A DNA stretch of 64,000 bases from Moraxella ovis (GTDB lineage Bacteria; Pseudomonadota; Gammaproteobacteria; Pseudomonadales; Moraxellaceae), in the NCBI RefSeq assembly GCF_900453105.1, contig NZ_UGPW01000001.1:1178001-1242000 (forward strand). Reading direction: 5' to 3'. Positions 8,175 through 17,548 of the stretch are shown piece by piece. How positions within the stretch are numbered: the stretch's first letter is position 1; the number at the start of each line of letters is the position of its first letter. Position numbers and translations under genes: made by a program. Under the pieces are notes generated by a model. That model did no database searches. It was not told the origin of the DNA and saw only the letters and a program-made list of their open reading frames with translations.

Positions 8175-9821
8175 ATGATTAACGCACTTCATGCGTCTTA
8201 TACTCGTTTGATTGCGATTGGGCTGTGTGCAGCATTGCTTAGTGCGTGCCAATCTTTGCCGAACGTGGCACACCTTGATAAAAGCCTTGCCATCACTCAA
8301 AAATCACAACTCGCCCATGCACAACAGATTCAGACCCAAAGAGTGCCTGTCGCAGTATCTGGGTCAGATTTGCGGCTTGGTGATGTCATTGATGAACAAC
8401 GCCAAGATAACCCCTATCTATCAGGATATTATCCCATCGCCACTGGTGCTAATGCCTTTGCATCGCGCAGCATCCTATCAGACATGGCAACCAAGACCAT
8501 CGATATCCAATATTACATCTGGCATAATGATGAAGCTGGACAGATAATGGTTAAAGACCTATGGGAAGCTGCAGAGCGTGGCGTGATGGTGCGCCTTTTG
8601 CTCGATGACTTTAACAGCTCGCCTAAGCTTGATGAGCTGTTGCTTGCCTTTGCTAAGCATCCCAACGTTGCGGTGCGCCTTGCCAACCCTATGGTGTATC
8701 GCAAGTTTCGCACGGTGAATTACCTAACCAGCCCTACTCGCATCAATCGCCGCATGCACAATAAGAGCATGACCTTTGATAATCAGCTTAGTATCATTGG
8801 CGGGCGCAACATTGGCGATGAATACCTAAATAACGCCAAAAATAACAACTTTGCTGACATGGATGTTCTACTGATCGGACCTGTGGTGGATGACATTACC
8901 ACAAGCTTTGAGGAGTATTGGGCGGCGGCATCAAGCTATGACATCGAAACCATCGTCAAACCATCAGGCAAGACCATTACGGATGTGATAGATGCCGCCA
9001 TCTTACAGAATAATTATGCCGCCATGGGTCAGCAAGCTCATGCCCTAAGAACGTATCGCCGTGCTGTGGAGACATCTACGATCAGCGAAGATCTGTTGAA
9101 TAAGCGTGTGCCATTTCGCTGGGCGAAGATTGAATTCTTGGCAGATGATGCTGGTAAACTTACCAAGACCGCTGATCTGGATGCGCATTTGGTGGGTTTA
9201 TTACAAGAAAGATTGGGCCGACCTAATCAGCGGCTCAGCATCATCTCATCCTACTTTGTGCCGACCAGAAATGGCGTTCGTACATTGAAACACCTTGCCA
9301 AAAGCGGCGTAAAAATCAGCATATTAACCAATTCATTCGACGCAACCGACGTCGGCGCGGTGCACGCAGGCTATGGGCATTGGCGTCATGACCTGCTAAG
9401 CGCTGGTGTTGACCTGTACGAACTTAAATCCACCGCTGTCAATGACAAACAGGACGACAATAAATTTTGGCGCACCAAACAAATCACCACTACCAGCCTT
9501 CACGCCAAAGCGTTCGCTGTGGATCATGAGCAAGTTTTTATTGGCTCTTATAACATCGATCCACGTTCTGCCAACTTTAATACCGAGCTTGGCGTGATAA
9601 TCTACGATGAGAGTCTGGCAGAGCAGTTGCACAATGCCCTGCGCAATCAACGCCTACTCAATCAAGCCTACAAGGTCGTCTTGACCAAACAAAACACCTT
9701 AGAATGGCACACGTTAGAGGATGGGGAATACTTCATTCATAAGAGCGAACCGAACATGAACCTAAAAGATCGGGCTGGCGTTGCCATCATGGGAACGATG
9801 CCGATTGATTGGTTGTTATAA
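8175..9821 (+). CDS. Phospholipase D-family lipoprotein (cardiolipin synthase C-like)
   Basis: The start at 8175 is chosen because GAGGT lies six bases upstream. The 548-aa product begins with a lipoprotein signal ending ALLSAC, so it is probably lipid-anchored in the envelope. It carries two PLD catalytic motifs: HNKSMTFDNQLSIIGGRN (HxKx4D) around residue 198 and LHAKAFAVDHEQVFIGSYN around residue 440, each followed by the family's conserved tail (NIGDEYL; IDPRSANFNTELG). ClsC-type enzymes make cardiolipin from phosphatidylglycerol and phosphatidylethanolamine; the paired motifs and length fit, but substrate is inferred. It is monocistronic. Confidence 0.8.
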   Translation: MINALHASYTRLIAIGLCAALLSACQSLPNVAHLDKSLAITQKSQLAHAQQIQTQRVPVAVSGSDLRLGDVIDEQRQDNPYLSGYYPIATGANAFASRSILSDMATKTIDIQYYIWHNDEAGQIMVKDLWEAAERGVMVRLLLDDFNSSPKLDELLLAFAKHPNVAVRLANPMVYRKFRTVNYLTSPTRINRRMHNKSMTFDNQLSIIGGRNIGDEYLNNAKNNNFADMDVLLIGPVVDDITTSFEEYWAAASSYDIETIVKPSGKTITDVIDAAILQNNYAAMGQQAHALRTYRRAVETSTISEDLLNKRVPFRWAKIEFLADDAGKLTKTADLDAHLVGLLQERLGRPNQRLSIISSYFVPTRNGVRTLKHLAKSGVKISILTNSFDATDVGAVHAGYGHWRHDLLSAGVDLYELKSTAVNDKQDDNKFWRTKQITTTSLHAKAFAVDHEQVFIGSYNIDPRSANFNTELGVIIYDESLAEQLHNALRNQRLLNQAYKVVLTKQNTLEWHTLEDGEYFIHKSEPNMNLKDRAGVAIMGTMPIDWLL

Positions 9822-9956
9822 AAGATTGGCAATACTATTTTGGATCCAGTGGCATCATTTGGTGTAATTAATTGAAATTTTGGTATTATTTTTGTAAAAA
9901 TTAAGATACAATTTGTATAGATGTTCGCCCAATTATTCAACGGGCGCATCCCAAAG

Positions 9957-11345
9957 ATGGTTTTAATTATGCACACTCACACAACTGAACTTCTAACCTC
10001 AAAACATTATCACATCATCGGCATTGCAAGCTTATGCGCAGGCATTGCTTTTTTTGATTTTGCCTTATTTATTTACTTGTCCGATTTATTATCCAAAGTG
10101 TTTTTTGGTAAGATTTCTGAATTCTGGGTGAGTCAATTGCACCTGTTCACGCTATTTGGTGCAGGTTACCTTGCTAAACCCATTGGTGGAGTCATGCTTG
10201 GCAGATTGGGGGACACCCAAGGCAGGCGGATCGTACTAATTACAGGACTATTCGGCGCGACCATCTTTACGTTTGCCATTGCACTGCTCCCCACTTATTC
10301 ATATCTTTGGATATTTGCATCGCTTGCGCTTATTACCGCCAGATTCTTTCAAGGGTTTGCGATTGGTAGTATTGTGCCTGCATCATGGGTTTTTGCCACA
10401 GAACACCTACCTAGCAAGAACCTAGGGCTTGGGTGTGGCATCATTTGCGCAACCTGTATGCTGTTCTTATTAGCACTGATGGGATTGGTGAATTTTGTGG
10501 AAAACACCTTAAGCTCCGATCAGATGTTGAGCTATGGTTGGCGCATTTTGTTCGTGATTGGCGGTATTATTAGCCTATCAGCGACCTTATTAGTGCGACA
10601 GTTTGATGAGACGCCCATATTCAAGTCACTATCAACGCCTAACAAAGAGCTTGATTCGTGCATCGATGGCATCAGCCTTGAGAATGAACCCATCACGAAT
10701 AATCAAGCCAGCTCTACAGCCCTTCATAAGCCCACTAAGCTTGAAACCATCAAATCCTTATTCAAATATAACAGCTTTGGGTTTGGTGCTGCGATTTTGG
10801 TCTCATGGATCATCGCTAGCTTATCTATCTTCATCCCGATGCTACTTACCCCACTTATTGTCAGTAACTTTCGTATTTCTATGGATGACATTTATTTTGG
10901 TAGTGTCATCGGATTGATCTTTATGATGTTCGGCGCGGTTTTCTTTGGGTTCTTGGTGGATAAAATGAACGCTGGGCGCGTACTTTTGTTTGGTGGCATG
11001 TTTCTTATCAGCCAAGCACTGCTCTTCTTTTATCATCTGCGTGCTGGTGGTGAGTTAATATTGGCATGCTTCGCCTCACTTGGCTTTGCCAGCGGTCTGA
11101 TTGGCGCTCTTCCTTCGGTGCTGACCAGATTGTTCCCAACCAAGATCCGCCTAACTGGCATTGGCCTGTCTTATAATCTGGTGCATTCCTTGGTGGGTGG
11201 TGTTTTACCATTTGCGCTGGGTTATGCCAGTTTCTATTTTTCGTTCGCCCCTGCCGTATATCTTACGTTGATTGGACTTTTGGCAATATTTATTAGCTTC
11301 TTTGTGTATTACATTCCCCGCTCGAACAGGGATCTGAGTCGTTAG
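9957..11345 (+). CDS. MFS transporter, ProP/metabolite-H+ symporter type
   Basis: An integral inner-membrane protein of about 462 aa with 12 predicted hydrophobic segments in two halves and a long central cytoplasmic loop (about 205-265). After TM2 it has GRLGDTQGRR, the MFS motif A, and the sequence GAGYLAKPIGGVMLG before it is typical of the ProP/ShiA/KgtP metabolite:H+ symporters. The substrate cannot be assigned. The start is uncertain: an in-frame ATG at 9921 lies only about 9 nt after a possible -10 (TACAAT, 9907-9912), so 9957 or 9969 is more likely. The 3' end overlaps a convergent remnant ORF. Confidence 0.75.
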   Translation: MVLIMHTHTTELLTSKHYHIIGIASLCAGIAFFDFALFIYLSDLLSKVFFGKISEFWVSQLHLFTLFGAGYLAKPIGGVMLGRLGDTQGRRIVLITGLFGATIFTFAIALLPTYSYLWIFASLALITARFFQGFAIGSIVPASWVFATEHLPSKNLGLGCGIICATCMLFLLALMGLVNFVENTLSSDQMLSYGWRILFVIGGIISLSATLLVRQFDETPIFKSLSTPNKELDSCIDGISLENEPITNNQASSTALHKPTKLETIKSLFKYNSFGFGAAILVSWIIASLSIFIPMLLTPLIVSNFRISMDDIYFGSVIGLIFMMFGAVFFGFLVDKMNAGRVLLFGGMFLISQALLFFYHLRAGGELILACFASLGFASGLIGALPSVLTRLFPTKIRLTGIGLSYNLVHSLVGGVLPFALGYASFYFSFAPAVYLTLIGLLAIFISFFVYYIPRSNRDLSR

Positions 11346-11547
11346 CGTTAATTAGAAACGCATCCCAAGTCAAAAGATAAATCGTCTCCCACTGAATAGA
11401 CGGAATGAAACGACGCAAAAATCTCACATCGGAGATCAGCACATAGACCAATGCTGCTGTCATGATTGATATGATCAGATGGGTGCTATTTCTTAACAGC
11501 TGCTTTAACTTATCAAATGCGTTGTCTTTCATTTGCTTTTTAAACAT
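11293..11547 (-). pseudogene. Remnant of a small membrane-protein gene (DUF1345-like N-terminus)
   Basis: An 84-codon leftward ORF whose first ~66 residues look real: basic N-terminus, one hydrophobic segment (LIISIMTAALVYVLI), then RFIPSIQWETIYLLTWDAF, which recalls the first two membrane segments of DUF1345 proteins. The remaining residues (from about INANDSD) are polar and antisense to the last 53 bp of the MFS gene. I read it as an N-terminal fragment cut off where the MFS gene was joined. No good ribosome binding site is visible. A genuine 84-aa membrane protein cannot be excluded. Confidence 0.4.
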
Positions 11548-11584
11548 TGGGTGATGTGGTTATTAATAAAATATCACATATTAT

Positions 11585-11608
11585 AAAACCCGCCAATGAC
11601 GGGTTTTT
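11585..11608 (-). terminator. Terminator of rpiA
   Basis: AAAACCCG/CGGGTTTTT stem with a 7-nt loop just after the rpiA stop on the minus strand, ending in a T run. Confidence 0.75.
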
Positions 11609-11628
11609 GATGCATGTCTTACCTGATA

Positions 11629-12294
11629 TTAAAACCGTACGGTATCCACGCCTTCGTCGCCTGCCTTTAGCATGATGTTCGCTGACTGCGCTGCAAAGAT
11701 GCCATTACAGACCACGCCAACGATGTTATTTAGCGTCTTTTCAAATTCGTCAGGGTTACTGATGTCCAAATCATAAGTGTCCAAAATCACATTGCCATAA
11801 TCGGTAACAAATCCTTCACGATAGACCGGATCACCGCCTAACTTGACCAGCTCTCTGGCAACGTATGATCGCGCCTGTGGCAAGACTTCTATTGCAACTG
11901 GGAATTTGCCAAGCTTTTGCACGACCTTAGAATCATCAACCATGCACACAAAAGACTTGGAAGCTGCTGCGACAATTTTTTCGCGTGTAAGCGCACCGCC
12001 ACCGCCTTTGATCATGTTGCCCTGCGCATCAATCTCATCTGCACCATCGATATACAGATCAAGCTCACCCACAGTGTTTAGATCAAAAATCTCAATGCCT
12101 AAAGCGCGAAGCTTATCTTCGGTGACTTTAGATGATGATACTGCGCCTTTTAGTCGAACATCTGCCAATAACTCAATCAAGCAATTCACCGTGCTGCCCG
12201 TGCCAACACCTAAAATCATGCCATCTTCGATGTAGCTTAAGGCGGCTTTGGCAGCGGCTTGTTTTTGGGTGAGTTTTGGATCGACTGTGGTCAT
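11629..12294 (-). CDS. rpiA: Ribose-5-phosphate isomerase A
   Basis: Interconverts ribose-5-phosphate and ribulose-5-phosphate in the pentose phosphate pathway (cytosol). The 221-aa protein is of normal family length and shows the hallmark blocks [15 protein letters not shown] near the N-terminus, [11 protein letters not shown] around residue 84 (catalytic Asp region) and [14 protein letters not shown] (catalytic Glu and phosphate-binding Lys) just after. It is transcribed alone, between its own terminator and the divergently spaced 4.5S RNA gene on the same strand. Confidence 0.95.
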   Translation of the reverse strand: MTTVDPKLTQKQAAAKAALSYIEDGMILGVGTGSTVNCLIELLADVRLKGAVSSSKVTEDKLRALGIEIFDLNTVGELDLYIDGADEIDAQGNMIKGGGGALTREKIVAAASKSFVCMVDDSKVVQKLGKFPVAIEVLPQARSYVARELVKLGGDPVYREGFVTDYGNVILDTYDLDISNPDEFEKTLNNIVGVVCNGIFAAQSANIMLKAGDEGVDTVRF

Positions 12295-12417
12295 GATGCA
12301 CCTATGACTAATGTTTATTGAGGAAATATTATTTTACGATAATTACATCAAAAATGATAGCATTCATTAAAATAATGAATAAAATCATATACTTATATGA
12401 AATTTAGGCAAAAAAAT

Positions 12418-12521
<104 letters not shown>

Positions 12522-12529
12522 AAGCCCAT

Positions 12530-12557
12530 ATTATACTTAAAAAATCATAATTTGCAA
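12530..12557 (-). promoter_or_regulatory. Promoter of the 4.5S RNA gene
   Basis: On the minus strand, TTGCAA (12557-12552) and a perfect TATAAT (12535-12530) are 16 bp apart. Transcription would start about 7-9 bp downstream, at the first paired base of the SRP RNA. Confidence 0.7.
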
Positions 12558-12579
12558 GTATATTTTTACGTTGCGCTGA

Positions 12580-13083
12580 TCAAGGCTGTATTGGGATGAA
12601 TTGGGCAATCTGCTTAGCAAGTTCGGGGGCTATGACTTCGGTGCCAAACACGCGGCATTCAGCCAGCTCAAAGCCACTAGGTGACAACCCATCTAAAATC
12701 GCCGCCATGCGTGCAACGATCGGCATATGACAAACGATGATTACCGTAAGCTCATCGGTCTCCATGCCAAACTTATGACGGATGGCGCAGTCAATATCAT
12801 CAAGTCCGATGTTTGGATCATCATCCGGCGTGATGCTGCTGATGGTGATAAAGGCAGGATTCTGTTCTGCATCCACCAATGACTCAAGGATAATCGTTGC
12901 GGTCTGATTAGCGCGGTTATATGGACTGGCAATGATCACATTAACGGGCGATTCTTTGCTGTAATTTACCAAAAAATCTGCCGTCTCATGAGCTTGCTGT
13001 CTGCCAAAATCTGTCAAATCGCGACTAGCATCATCAGCACAATATGGCCCTGCTTGACCATGCCTTACAAAGATTAGCTTCAT
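12580..13083 (-). CDS. sixA: Phosphohistidine phosphatase SixA-type
   Basis: A 167-aa histidine-phosphatase-superfamily protein. The phosphate-accepting histidine is in LIFVRHGQAG at the N-terminus, the second conserved arginine is in IIASPYNRANQTA, and the partner histidine is in VIIVCHMPIVARM around residue 119. E. coli SixA dephosphorylates phosphohistidine proteins such as ArcB and components of the nitrogen PTS; here the partner is unknown. Its start overlaps the gpsA stop by four bases (ATGA), so it is translationally coupled to gpsA, an arrangement seen in related genera. Confidence 0.85.
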   Translation of the reverse strand: MKLIFVRHGQAGPYCADDASRDLTDFGRQQAHETADFLVNYSKESPVNVIIASPYNRANQTATIILESLVDAEQNPAFITISSITPDDDPNIGLDDIDCAIRHKFGMETDELTVIIVCHMPIVARMAAILDGLSPSGFELAECRVFGTEVIAPELAKQIAQFIPIQP

Positions 13084-14405
13084 GTTGGCTCTCCATCATT
13101 GTCATTATCAACCTTAGCGGACTTGGCGTCTTTACTTGCCTTTAGCACTTCATCGAATTCTTCACTAAGGCGCGCGTTACTCTCATCGTGCGGCATGACG
13201 AATTCAACATCACTTCTAAATCCAGCCTCCATGAGATTTAAAGCGATACCAAGCGGTGCTTTATCTTCATATAGCACAGCATGCAGCGCATGAGTGATGG
13301 GCATGTAGATGCCCAGCTCTTTGGCGCGCTCATTGACTTGAAGGATGGTATTTACCCCTTCGGCTGTCTGTCCTAGTTTTTTGATGGCGTTATCAAGGCT
13401 GATGCCCTTGCCAAGCATGTTGCCAATGCGATAGTTGCGACTAAGCACTGAATTACAAGTGGCGTATAAATCCCCGACACCTGATAAACCCAAGAAGGTC
13501 AAAGGATTGGCGCCTACCGCCGCACCAAACCGACTCATCTCCGCCAAGGCGCGCGTCAATAGCATCGCCTTAGTGTTATCCCCTACATCATAAGCCGCTG
13601 CCATGCCCATGGCGATGGCATAGATGTTCTTCAAGGCGCCACCAAGCTCCACCCCTTTGACATCATCAGAGGCAAATACTCTAAAAAATGCACTGTGTAA
13701 CGCTTCTTGCACTGCCATACGAAGCGCTTCAGAATCACTGGCGATCACGGTGGCAGATGGCATATTATCCATGATCTCAAGTGCAAGGTTGGGTCCGCTC
13801 ACCACACCAAAATTCACCTGTGGCAGTACATCAGTGATAATGTCACTCATCATGGCGAAGGTGTATTTCTCCATGCCTTTAGTCAGTGAGATGACTGCCT
13901 GATGCGTGATGTATGGCTTGATCTGATGTAGCATCTCTCTAAACGCCGAGCTTGGCACAGCCACAAAGATGATGTCTTTGTCCTCAACCGCTGATTTTAG
14001 GTCATGGCTGAATTTAAGATTCTCATCGAGCTTATGATTAGGCAGGTATTTTTTGTTAATGCGGTTTTTTTTCATCGCTTTGACAGTGGCTTTATCGCGC
14101 ACCCAAAGGGTTGTATCACAGCCATTACGCGCTGCCATGTTTGACATGGCCGTACCAAAGCTGCCACCGCCCAAGAACACCAATCTCAGCGGCGCGCCAT
14201 CTTGAGTGTTTGATTCATCAATGCCAAGCTTAGAAGGGTCCATTTTTTTCTTTTTTAAGCCTGCAAATTCAGCGATGTTCGAGATGATGGGCGCGTTCTC
14301 TATGCCGGAATCTTTGATGGCATGCACCGCTTCATCAATGCTACTGCTTGCAGCATCGACGATTTTTTTTACTTTTGGATTGTTAATCGCTTTGGGTAAT
14401 TTCAT
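13080..14405 (-). CDS. gpsA: Glycerol-3-phosphate dehydrogenase [NAD(P)+] with N-terminal extension
   Basis: Reduces dihydroxyacetone phosphate to sn-glycerol-3-phosphate for phospholipid synthesis. The NAD(P)-binding glycine motif (FLGGGSFGTAMSNMAA) begins near residue 77 and the catalytic Lys is in VELGGALKNIYAIAMG. The usual protein is about 335-340 aa; this one is 441 because of a lysine-rich, partly amphipathic extension of about 70 residues (KKIVDAASSSIDEAVHAIKD) and an acidic/basic tail. The ATG at 14405 has AAGGG 8-12 bases upstream, supporting the long form. No internal start near the Rossmann fold has a better site. Confidence 0.92.
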   Translation of the reverse strand: MKLPKAINNPKVKKIVDAASSSIDEAVHAIKDSGIENAPIISNIAEFAGLKKKKMDPSKLGIDESNTQDGAPLRLVFLGGGSFGTAMSNMAARNGCDTTLWVRDKATVKAMKKNRINKKYLPNHKLDENLKFSHDLKSAVEDKDIIFVAVPSSAFREMLHQIKPYITHQAVISLTKGMEKYTFAMMSDIITDVLPQVNFGVVSGPNLALEIMDNMPSATVIASDSEALRMAVQEALHSAFFRVFASDDVKGVELGGALKNIYAIAMGMAAAYDVGDNTKAMLLTRALAEMSRFGAAVGANPLTFLGLSGVGDLYATCNSVLSRNYRIGNMLGKGISLDNAIKKLGQTAEGVNTILQVNERAKELGIYMPITHALHAVLYEDKAPLGIALNLMEAGFRSDVEFVMPHDESNARLSEEFDEVLKASKDAKSAKVDNDNDGEPT

Positions 14406-14454
14406 GGCAAGCCCTTTGATGATTGTTATGATCCATTAATATGATAAACATGAA

Positions 14455-15048
14455 TTAATCGCGAAAGCTCACAAAGTCATTGATGTCAATGCTCTCACGC
14501 ACAGGCATCTGTACGTCGCTTGAGCCAACATAAACAAACCCACAAATCGTGTCTTTATCCGCCACATCAAAATGCGCTTTTACTAATGGTTCATTACAAA
14601 GTGGCCCTGTACGCCACACCGTGTGATAGCCCAATGATTCTAGTGCAAGCAGTAGGTTCTGAATGGCGGCACCTGCACTCAATAACTGCTCAAATGGTGG
14701 GACTTTTTCGTGTTCTTTGACGTCAGTCGCCACCGTGATAATCATTGGCGCGCGCATTGGCATGTTTAGTAGCTTTTGGCGTGCGGTGTCATCAAGGGCA
14801 TCAGCTGGCGCGTTTACTTCTTCTGCTTGTAATAGCACTCTGCCAAACTCAATCAAAGCCCGTCCAGTAAGCACGGTAAATTTCCAAGGCTTTAGCTGCT
14901 TATGATCAGGCGCAGCAAAAGCAGCTTGCAATGCGGCAGCAAGCTCGTCATCGTTTGGTACGGGTAGAACAAGCTTACCGATGCTGCGACGCTGATGTAT
15001 GGTGGTTAATACGGTGTTGTTTTGGTTATTCATGGCAATTCTCATCAT
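14455..15048 (-). CDS. Nitroreductase family protein (YdjA-like)
   Basis: A 197-aa single-domain nitroreductase-fold protein that should bind FMN as a dimer. It has the N-terminal RRSIGKL phosphate-binding arginines, AAPDHKQLKPWKF (the family's substrate/FMN loop), and the C-terminal GFVYVGS. The PDHKQLKPW variant of the usual P-S-N-Q-P-W motif is characteristic of YdjA-type members. The physiological substrate is unknown. Its start ATGATG overlaps the zapE stop by four bases, so it is translated with zapE. Confidence 0.82.
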   Translation of the reverse strand: MMRIAMNNQNNTVLTTIHQRRSIGKLVLPVPNDDELAAALQAAFAAPDHKQLKPWKFTVLTGRALIEFGRVLLQAEEVNAPADALDDTARQKLLNMPMRAPMIITVATDVKEHEKVPPFEQLLSAGAAIQNLLLALESLGYHTVWRTGPLCNEPLVKAHFDVADKDTICGFVYVGSSDVQMPVRESIDINDFVSFRD

Positions 15049-16148
15049 CTTTCTACTCGATGCTCTTCAGCAAGATAATCCTCAGACTGCATCTCAAGCA
15101 GGCGAGAACGCGTACGCTCAATCTCAAAGGCAAGCTTCTCACCTTGATACAGCTCCAATATCGACTGTTCGGCACGCACCAGCAGCTTCACACGGCGGTC
15201 ATAGAACTCATCGACCAAGTAAATAAAGCGGCGCACAGGATCCATCAAAGTATCGTTCAATGCAGGCACGTTATCGACCATCACTGTATCAAAATCATTG
15301 GCAATCTCGATAAAATCCGCCGCTGAACGTGGTTGCATACATAGGGCGCGAAAATCAGCAAGCAGCATGGTTTCTGTACGTTTGATGATGGCAATCTCAC
15401 GACCTGCAATGGTGATTGGCGCATCTGTCACCGTCTGCCCTGCCGCCAAAGTATCAAAACGCTCTGACAGCCAGCCTTTGGTATCATCTGACAGAGGATA
15501 AGTGTATAGCTTGGCTTGTTTTAATAAACGTAAGCGGTAATCAATACCAATATCAATGTTCATCACGGTGGTGTTTTTTTCGACCTGCTCGATGGCTGGC
15601 AAGAATCGATTACGATGAATGCCGTTCTTATACAGGCCTGCCGGCTCAATGTTCGATGTCGCAACTAGGGTAATGCCACGCTCGAACAGCATGGTAAATA
15701 AATCACCCAAGATCATCGCATCAGACACATTCGACACAAAAAACTCATCAAAACAAATAACGATCGCCTCTTCGTGGATGATGTTGGCAACTTTTTGAAG
15801 CGGATCAGATTGACCTTGAAGCTTGACCAGCTCGGACTGTACAAGCTGCATAAAGTGGTGAAAATGCATGCGCATCTTACGCTTGATGGGTAGGCTCTCA
15901 TAGAACATGTCCATCATCCACGTCTTACCACGGCCAACCCCGCCCCACATGTATAAACCCTTTGGTGGTATTGGTTTTGATTTGAACAGGCTGGCAAAAA
16001 ATCCTTGCTTGTTATTCTCATCTGCACGCACAATTTCGTGATGCAGATTGTCAAGATAAGTCATCGCCTGTAGCTGTACCTGATCTTCACTAAAATTCCC
16101 TGTTGCAAGTGCCGCTCGATAACGCTCTAACGGAGTCTGAATGGTCAT
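15045..16148 (-). CDS. zapE: Cell division protein ZapE (AFG1-like ATPase)
   Basis: A 367-aa ATPase of normal length. It shows Walker A MWGGVGRGKTWMMDMF near residue 70, Walker B IVICFDEFFVSNVSDAMIL around residue 130 and a sensor-type TLVATSN after it. In E. coli ZapE binds FtsZ and influences Z-ring stability, especially under low oxygen. It is probably in one operon with the alpha/beta hydrolase gene upstream (8-bp gap) and the nitroreductase gene downstream (overlap). Confidence 0.9.
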   Translation of the reverse strand: MTIQTPLERYRAALATGNFSEDQVQLQAMTYLDNLHHEIVRADENNKQGFFASLFKSKPIPPKGLYMWGGVGRGKTWMMDMFYESLPIKRKMRMHFHHFMQLVQSELVKLQGQSDPLQKVANIIHEEAIVICFDEFFVSNVSDAMILGDLFTMLFERGITLVATSNIEPAGLYKNGIHRNRFLPAIEQVEKNTTVMNIDIGIDYRLRLLKQAKLYTYPLSDDTKGWLSERFDTLAAGQTVTDAPITIAGREIAIIKRTETMLLADFRALCMQPRSAADFIEIANDFDTVMVDNVPALNDTLMDPVRRFIYLVDEFYDRRVKLLVRAEQSILELYQGEKLAFEIERTRSRLLEMQSEDYLAEEHRVER

Positions 16149-16156
16149 AACTATCC

Positions 16157-16804
16157 TTAAATCTTGGTATGTGCCGCTAAGGCATTCTTTAAATCAGTGA
16201 GCTTACCATGAAAAAGATGCCCAACGTCTGGCATCACAGTGCTATCAAATCCTCGTTCGTTGGCAAATTGCTGCAGCAGACTAGGCGCAACCAACCCATC
16301 CTTATCGCCATAGATAACAAAAGTATTATTGGCTTCGATGGACAACTGACTGGCATCGTTACGAACGATGGAAGGTGCGATCAATGCAAGGTTATCAAGG
16401 CTAACATCATCAAATACTGATGATTTATGAATCAGATCCGCCATGCGACATGCCACAAAGCCGCCAAAGCTAAACCCGCCCATCCACAATCGTCTGGCCC
16501 CAGTCTTCGTCAATGCCCAAGCCAACACCGTCTGAGCATCGACAAACTCGCCATCGCCATACTCTGAAACACCTGTCGAGCGCCCCACCCCGCGATAGTT
16601 AAAACGCACCACATCCATGCCCGCATCACGGCAGAACCTGTACATGGTACTTACCACTTTATTATTCATCGTACCGCCATCTAATGGGTTGGGATGACAA
16701 ATAAGCGCAAGCATGTCAGAAGGCTGTCTGTCCCCATCCTGCCAAATCGCATCGACTTCGAGTACGCCATGAGGTGCATTTATAAGCGTGATTTCGTTTT
16801 TCAT
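16157..16804 (-). CDS. Alpha/beta hydrolase
   Basis: A 215-aa cytoplasmic alpha/beta-hydrolase. It has the oxyanion-loop motif CHPNPLDGGTMNNKVV, FNYRGVGRSTG, the nucleophile elbow GGFSFGG (Ser about residue 106), an acidic residue in YGDKDGLV and a catalytic His in VGHLFHG near the C-terminus. This pattern is typical of small bacterial serine hydrolases annotated as CocE/NonD-like; the substrate is unknown. First gene of a run with zapE and the nitroreductase. Confidence 0.82.
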   Translation of the reverse strand: MKNEITLINAPHGVLEVDAIWQDGDRQPSDMLALICHPNPLDGGTMNNKVVSTMYRFCRDAGMDVVRFNYRGVGRSTGVSEYGDGEFVDAQTVLAWALTKTGARRLWMGGFSFGGFVACRMADLIHKSSVFDDVSLDNLALIAPSIVRNDASQLSIEANNTFVIYGDKDGLVAPSLLQQFANERGFDSTVMPDVGHLFHGKLTDLKNALAAHTKI

Positions 16805-17029
16805 GATAAAAATTTAATAAAAATTTACTTAAATTCTGCATTATAACACAATTTTTTGATAAATGAGTTGTGTGGATTCTGTGCATTTTTTGATAAATAC
16901 CGCAATGATTGCTAAGGCTGGGTAATCTTATTCACAAATTTATTACAAGGTCTGCCATGAATATTAAGTATAATCGAGCCAATCTCATGGTATTTGAGAT
17001 TACTCCATTATTACCCATAAGGAAAACCC

Positions 17030-17383
17030 ATGAAAAAATTAGCTCTTATCGCATCAGCAGCTATATTATTAAGTGCTTGTGCCAGCACCCAAAGCACATC
17101 GCCGGTCATCGCCCGTGGAGACGCGACTTTCGAGACGACAGGACTTGGCAAAACCAAACTCATCGCCCAAGAAAACGCCCTAAACGCCGCCAAAAAGCAA
17201 TGTGGCATACGCACCCCTGTTATCGTTAAAGACAGCACCACCTATAATGGTGTCATGGATGAGCGCACGGGCCGTGTCATCGAACAAGGCATCAACGTGG
17301 TCGGTGCGATTTTTGGTACTGCGGCACCTGGGCTTAGCCGCGATGATGATTATGAGTACAACATCAGCTTTAAATGCCAGTGA
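17030..17383 (+). CDS. Small envelope lipoprotein of unknown function
   Basis: A 117-aa protein with a clear lipoprotein signal (basic MKKL, hydrophobic stretch, lipobox LLSAC at residues 17-21), so the mature protein is probably lipid-anchored. The mature part begins with a Ser/Thr-rich linker, then ARGDATFETTGLGKTKLIAQENALNAAKKQC, suggesting one helix and a conserved cysteine pair (AKKQCG... and the final FKCQ). AAGGAAAA lies just before the start. No family was recognised. It is monocistronic and convergent with the HxlR gene. Confidence 0.78.
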   Translation: MKKLALIASAAILLSACASTQSTSPVIARGDATFETTGLGKTKLIAQENALNAAKKQCGIRTPVIVKDSTTYNGVMDERTGRVIEQGINVVGAIFGTAAPGLSRDDDYEYNISFKCQ

Positions 17384-17447
17384 GTCCAAACCAATCTAAG
17401 CCAACTACAAAACAGCGTGATTAAACTCTAATACAAATCGCTGCACA

Positions 17448-17478
17448 AAAAAACGCAAGCTTTTATCTTGCGTTTTTT
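17448..17478. terminator. Bidirectional terminator between the lipoprotein and HxlR genes
   Basis: Perfect 12-bp stem AAAAAACGCAAG/CTTGCGTTTTTT with a 7-nt loop, lying between two convergent genes. Confidence 0.8.
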
Positions 17479-17548
17479 AATTTAGTCGAGATGCATTGCG
17501 ATCAAAGACTCTGTATTTGCGCAATCCAACAAATTGATGGCTTATTTA

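Noticed and set aside
9921-9956. Upstream ATG at 9921 as the start of the MFS gene
   Set aside because: It lies about nine bases after a -10-like TACAAT and has no Shine-Dalgarno; the residues it would add do not resemble an MFS N-terminus. It cannot be fully excluded as a leaderless start.
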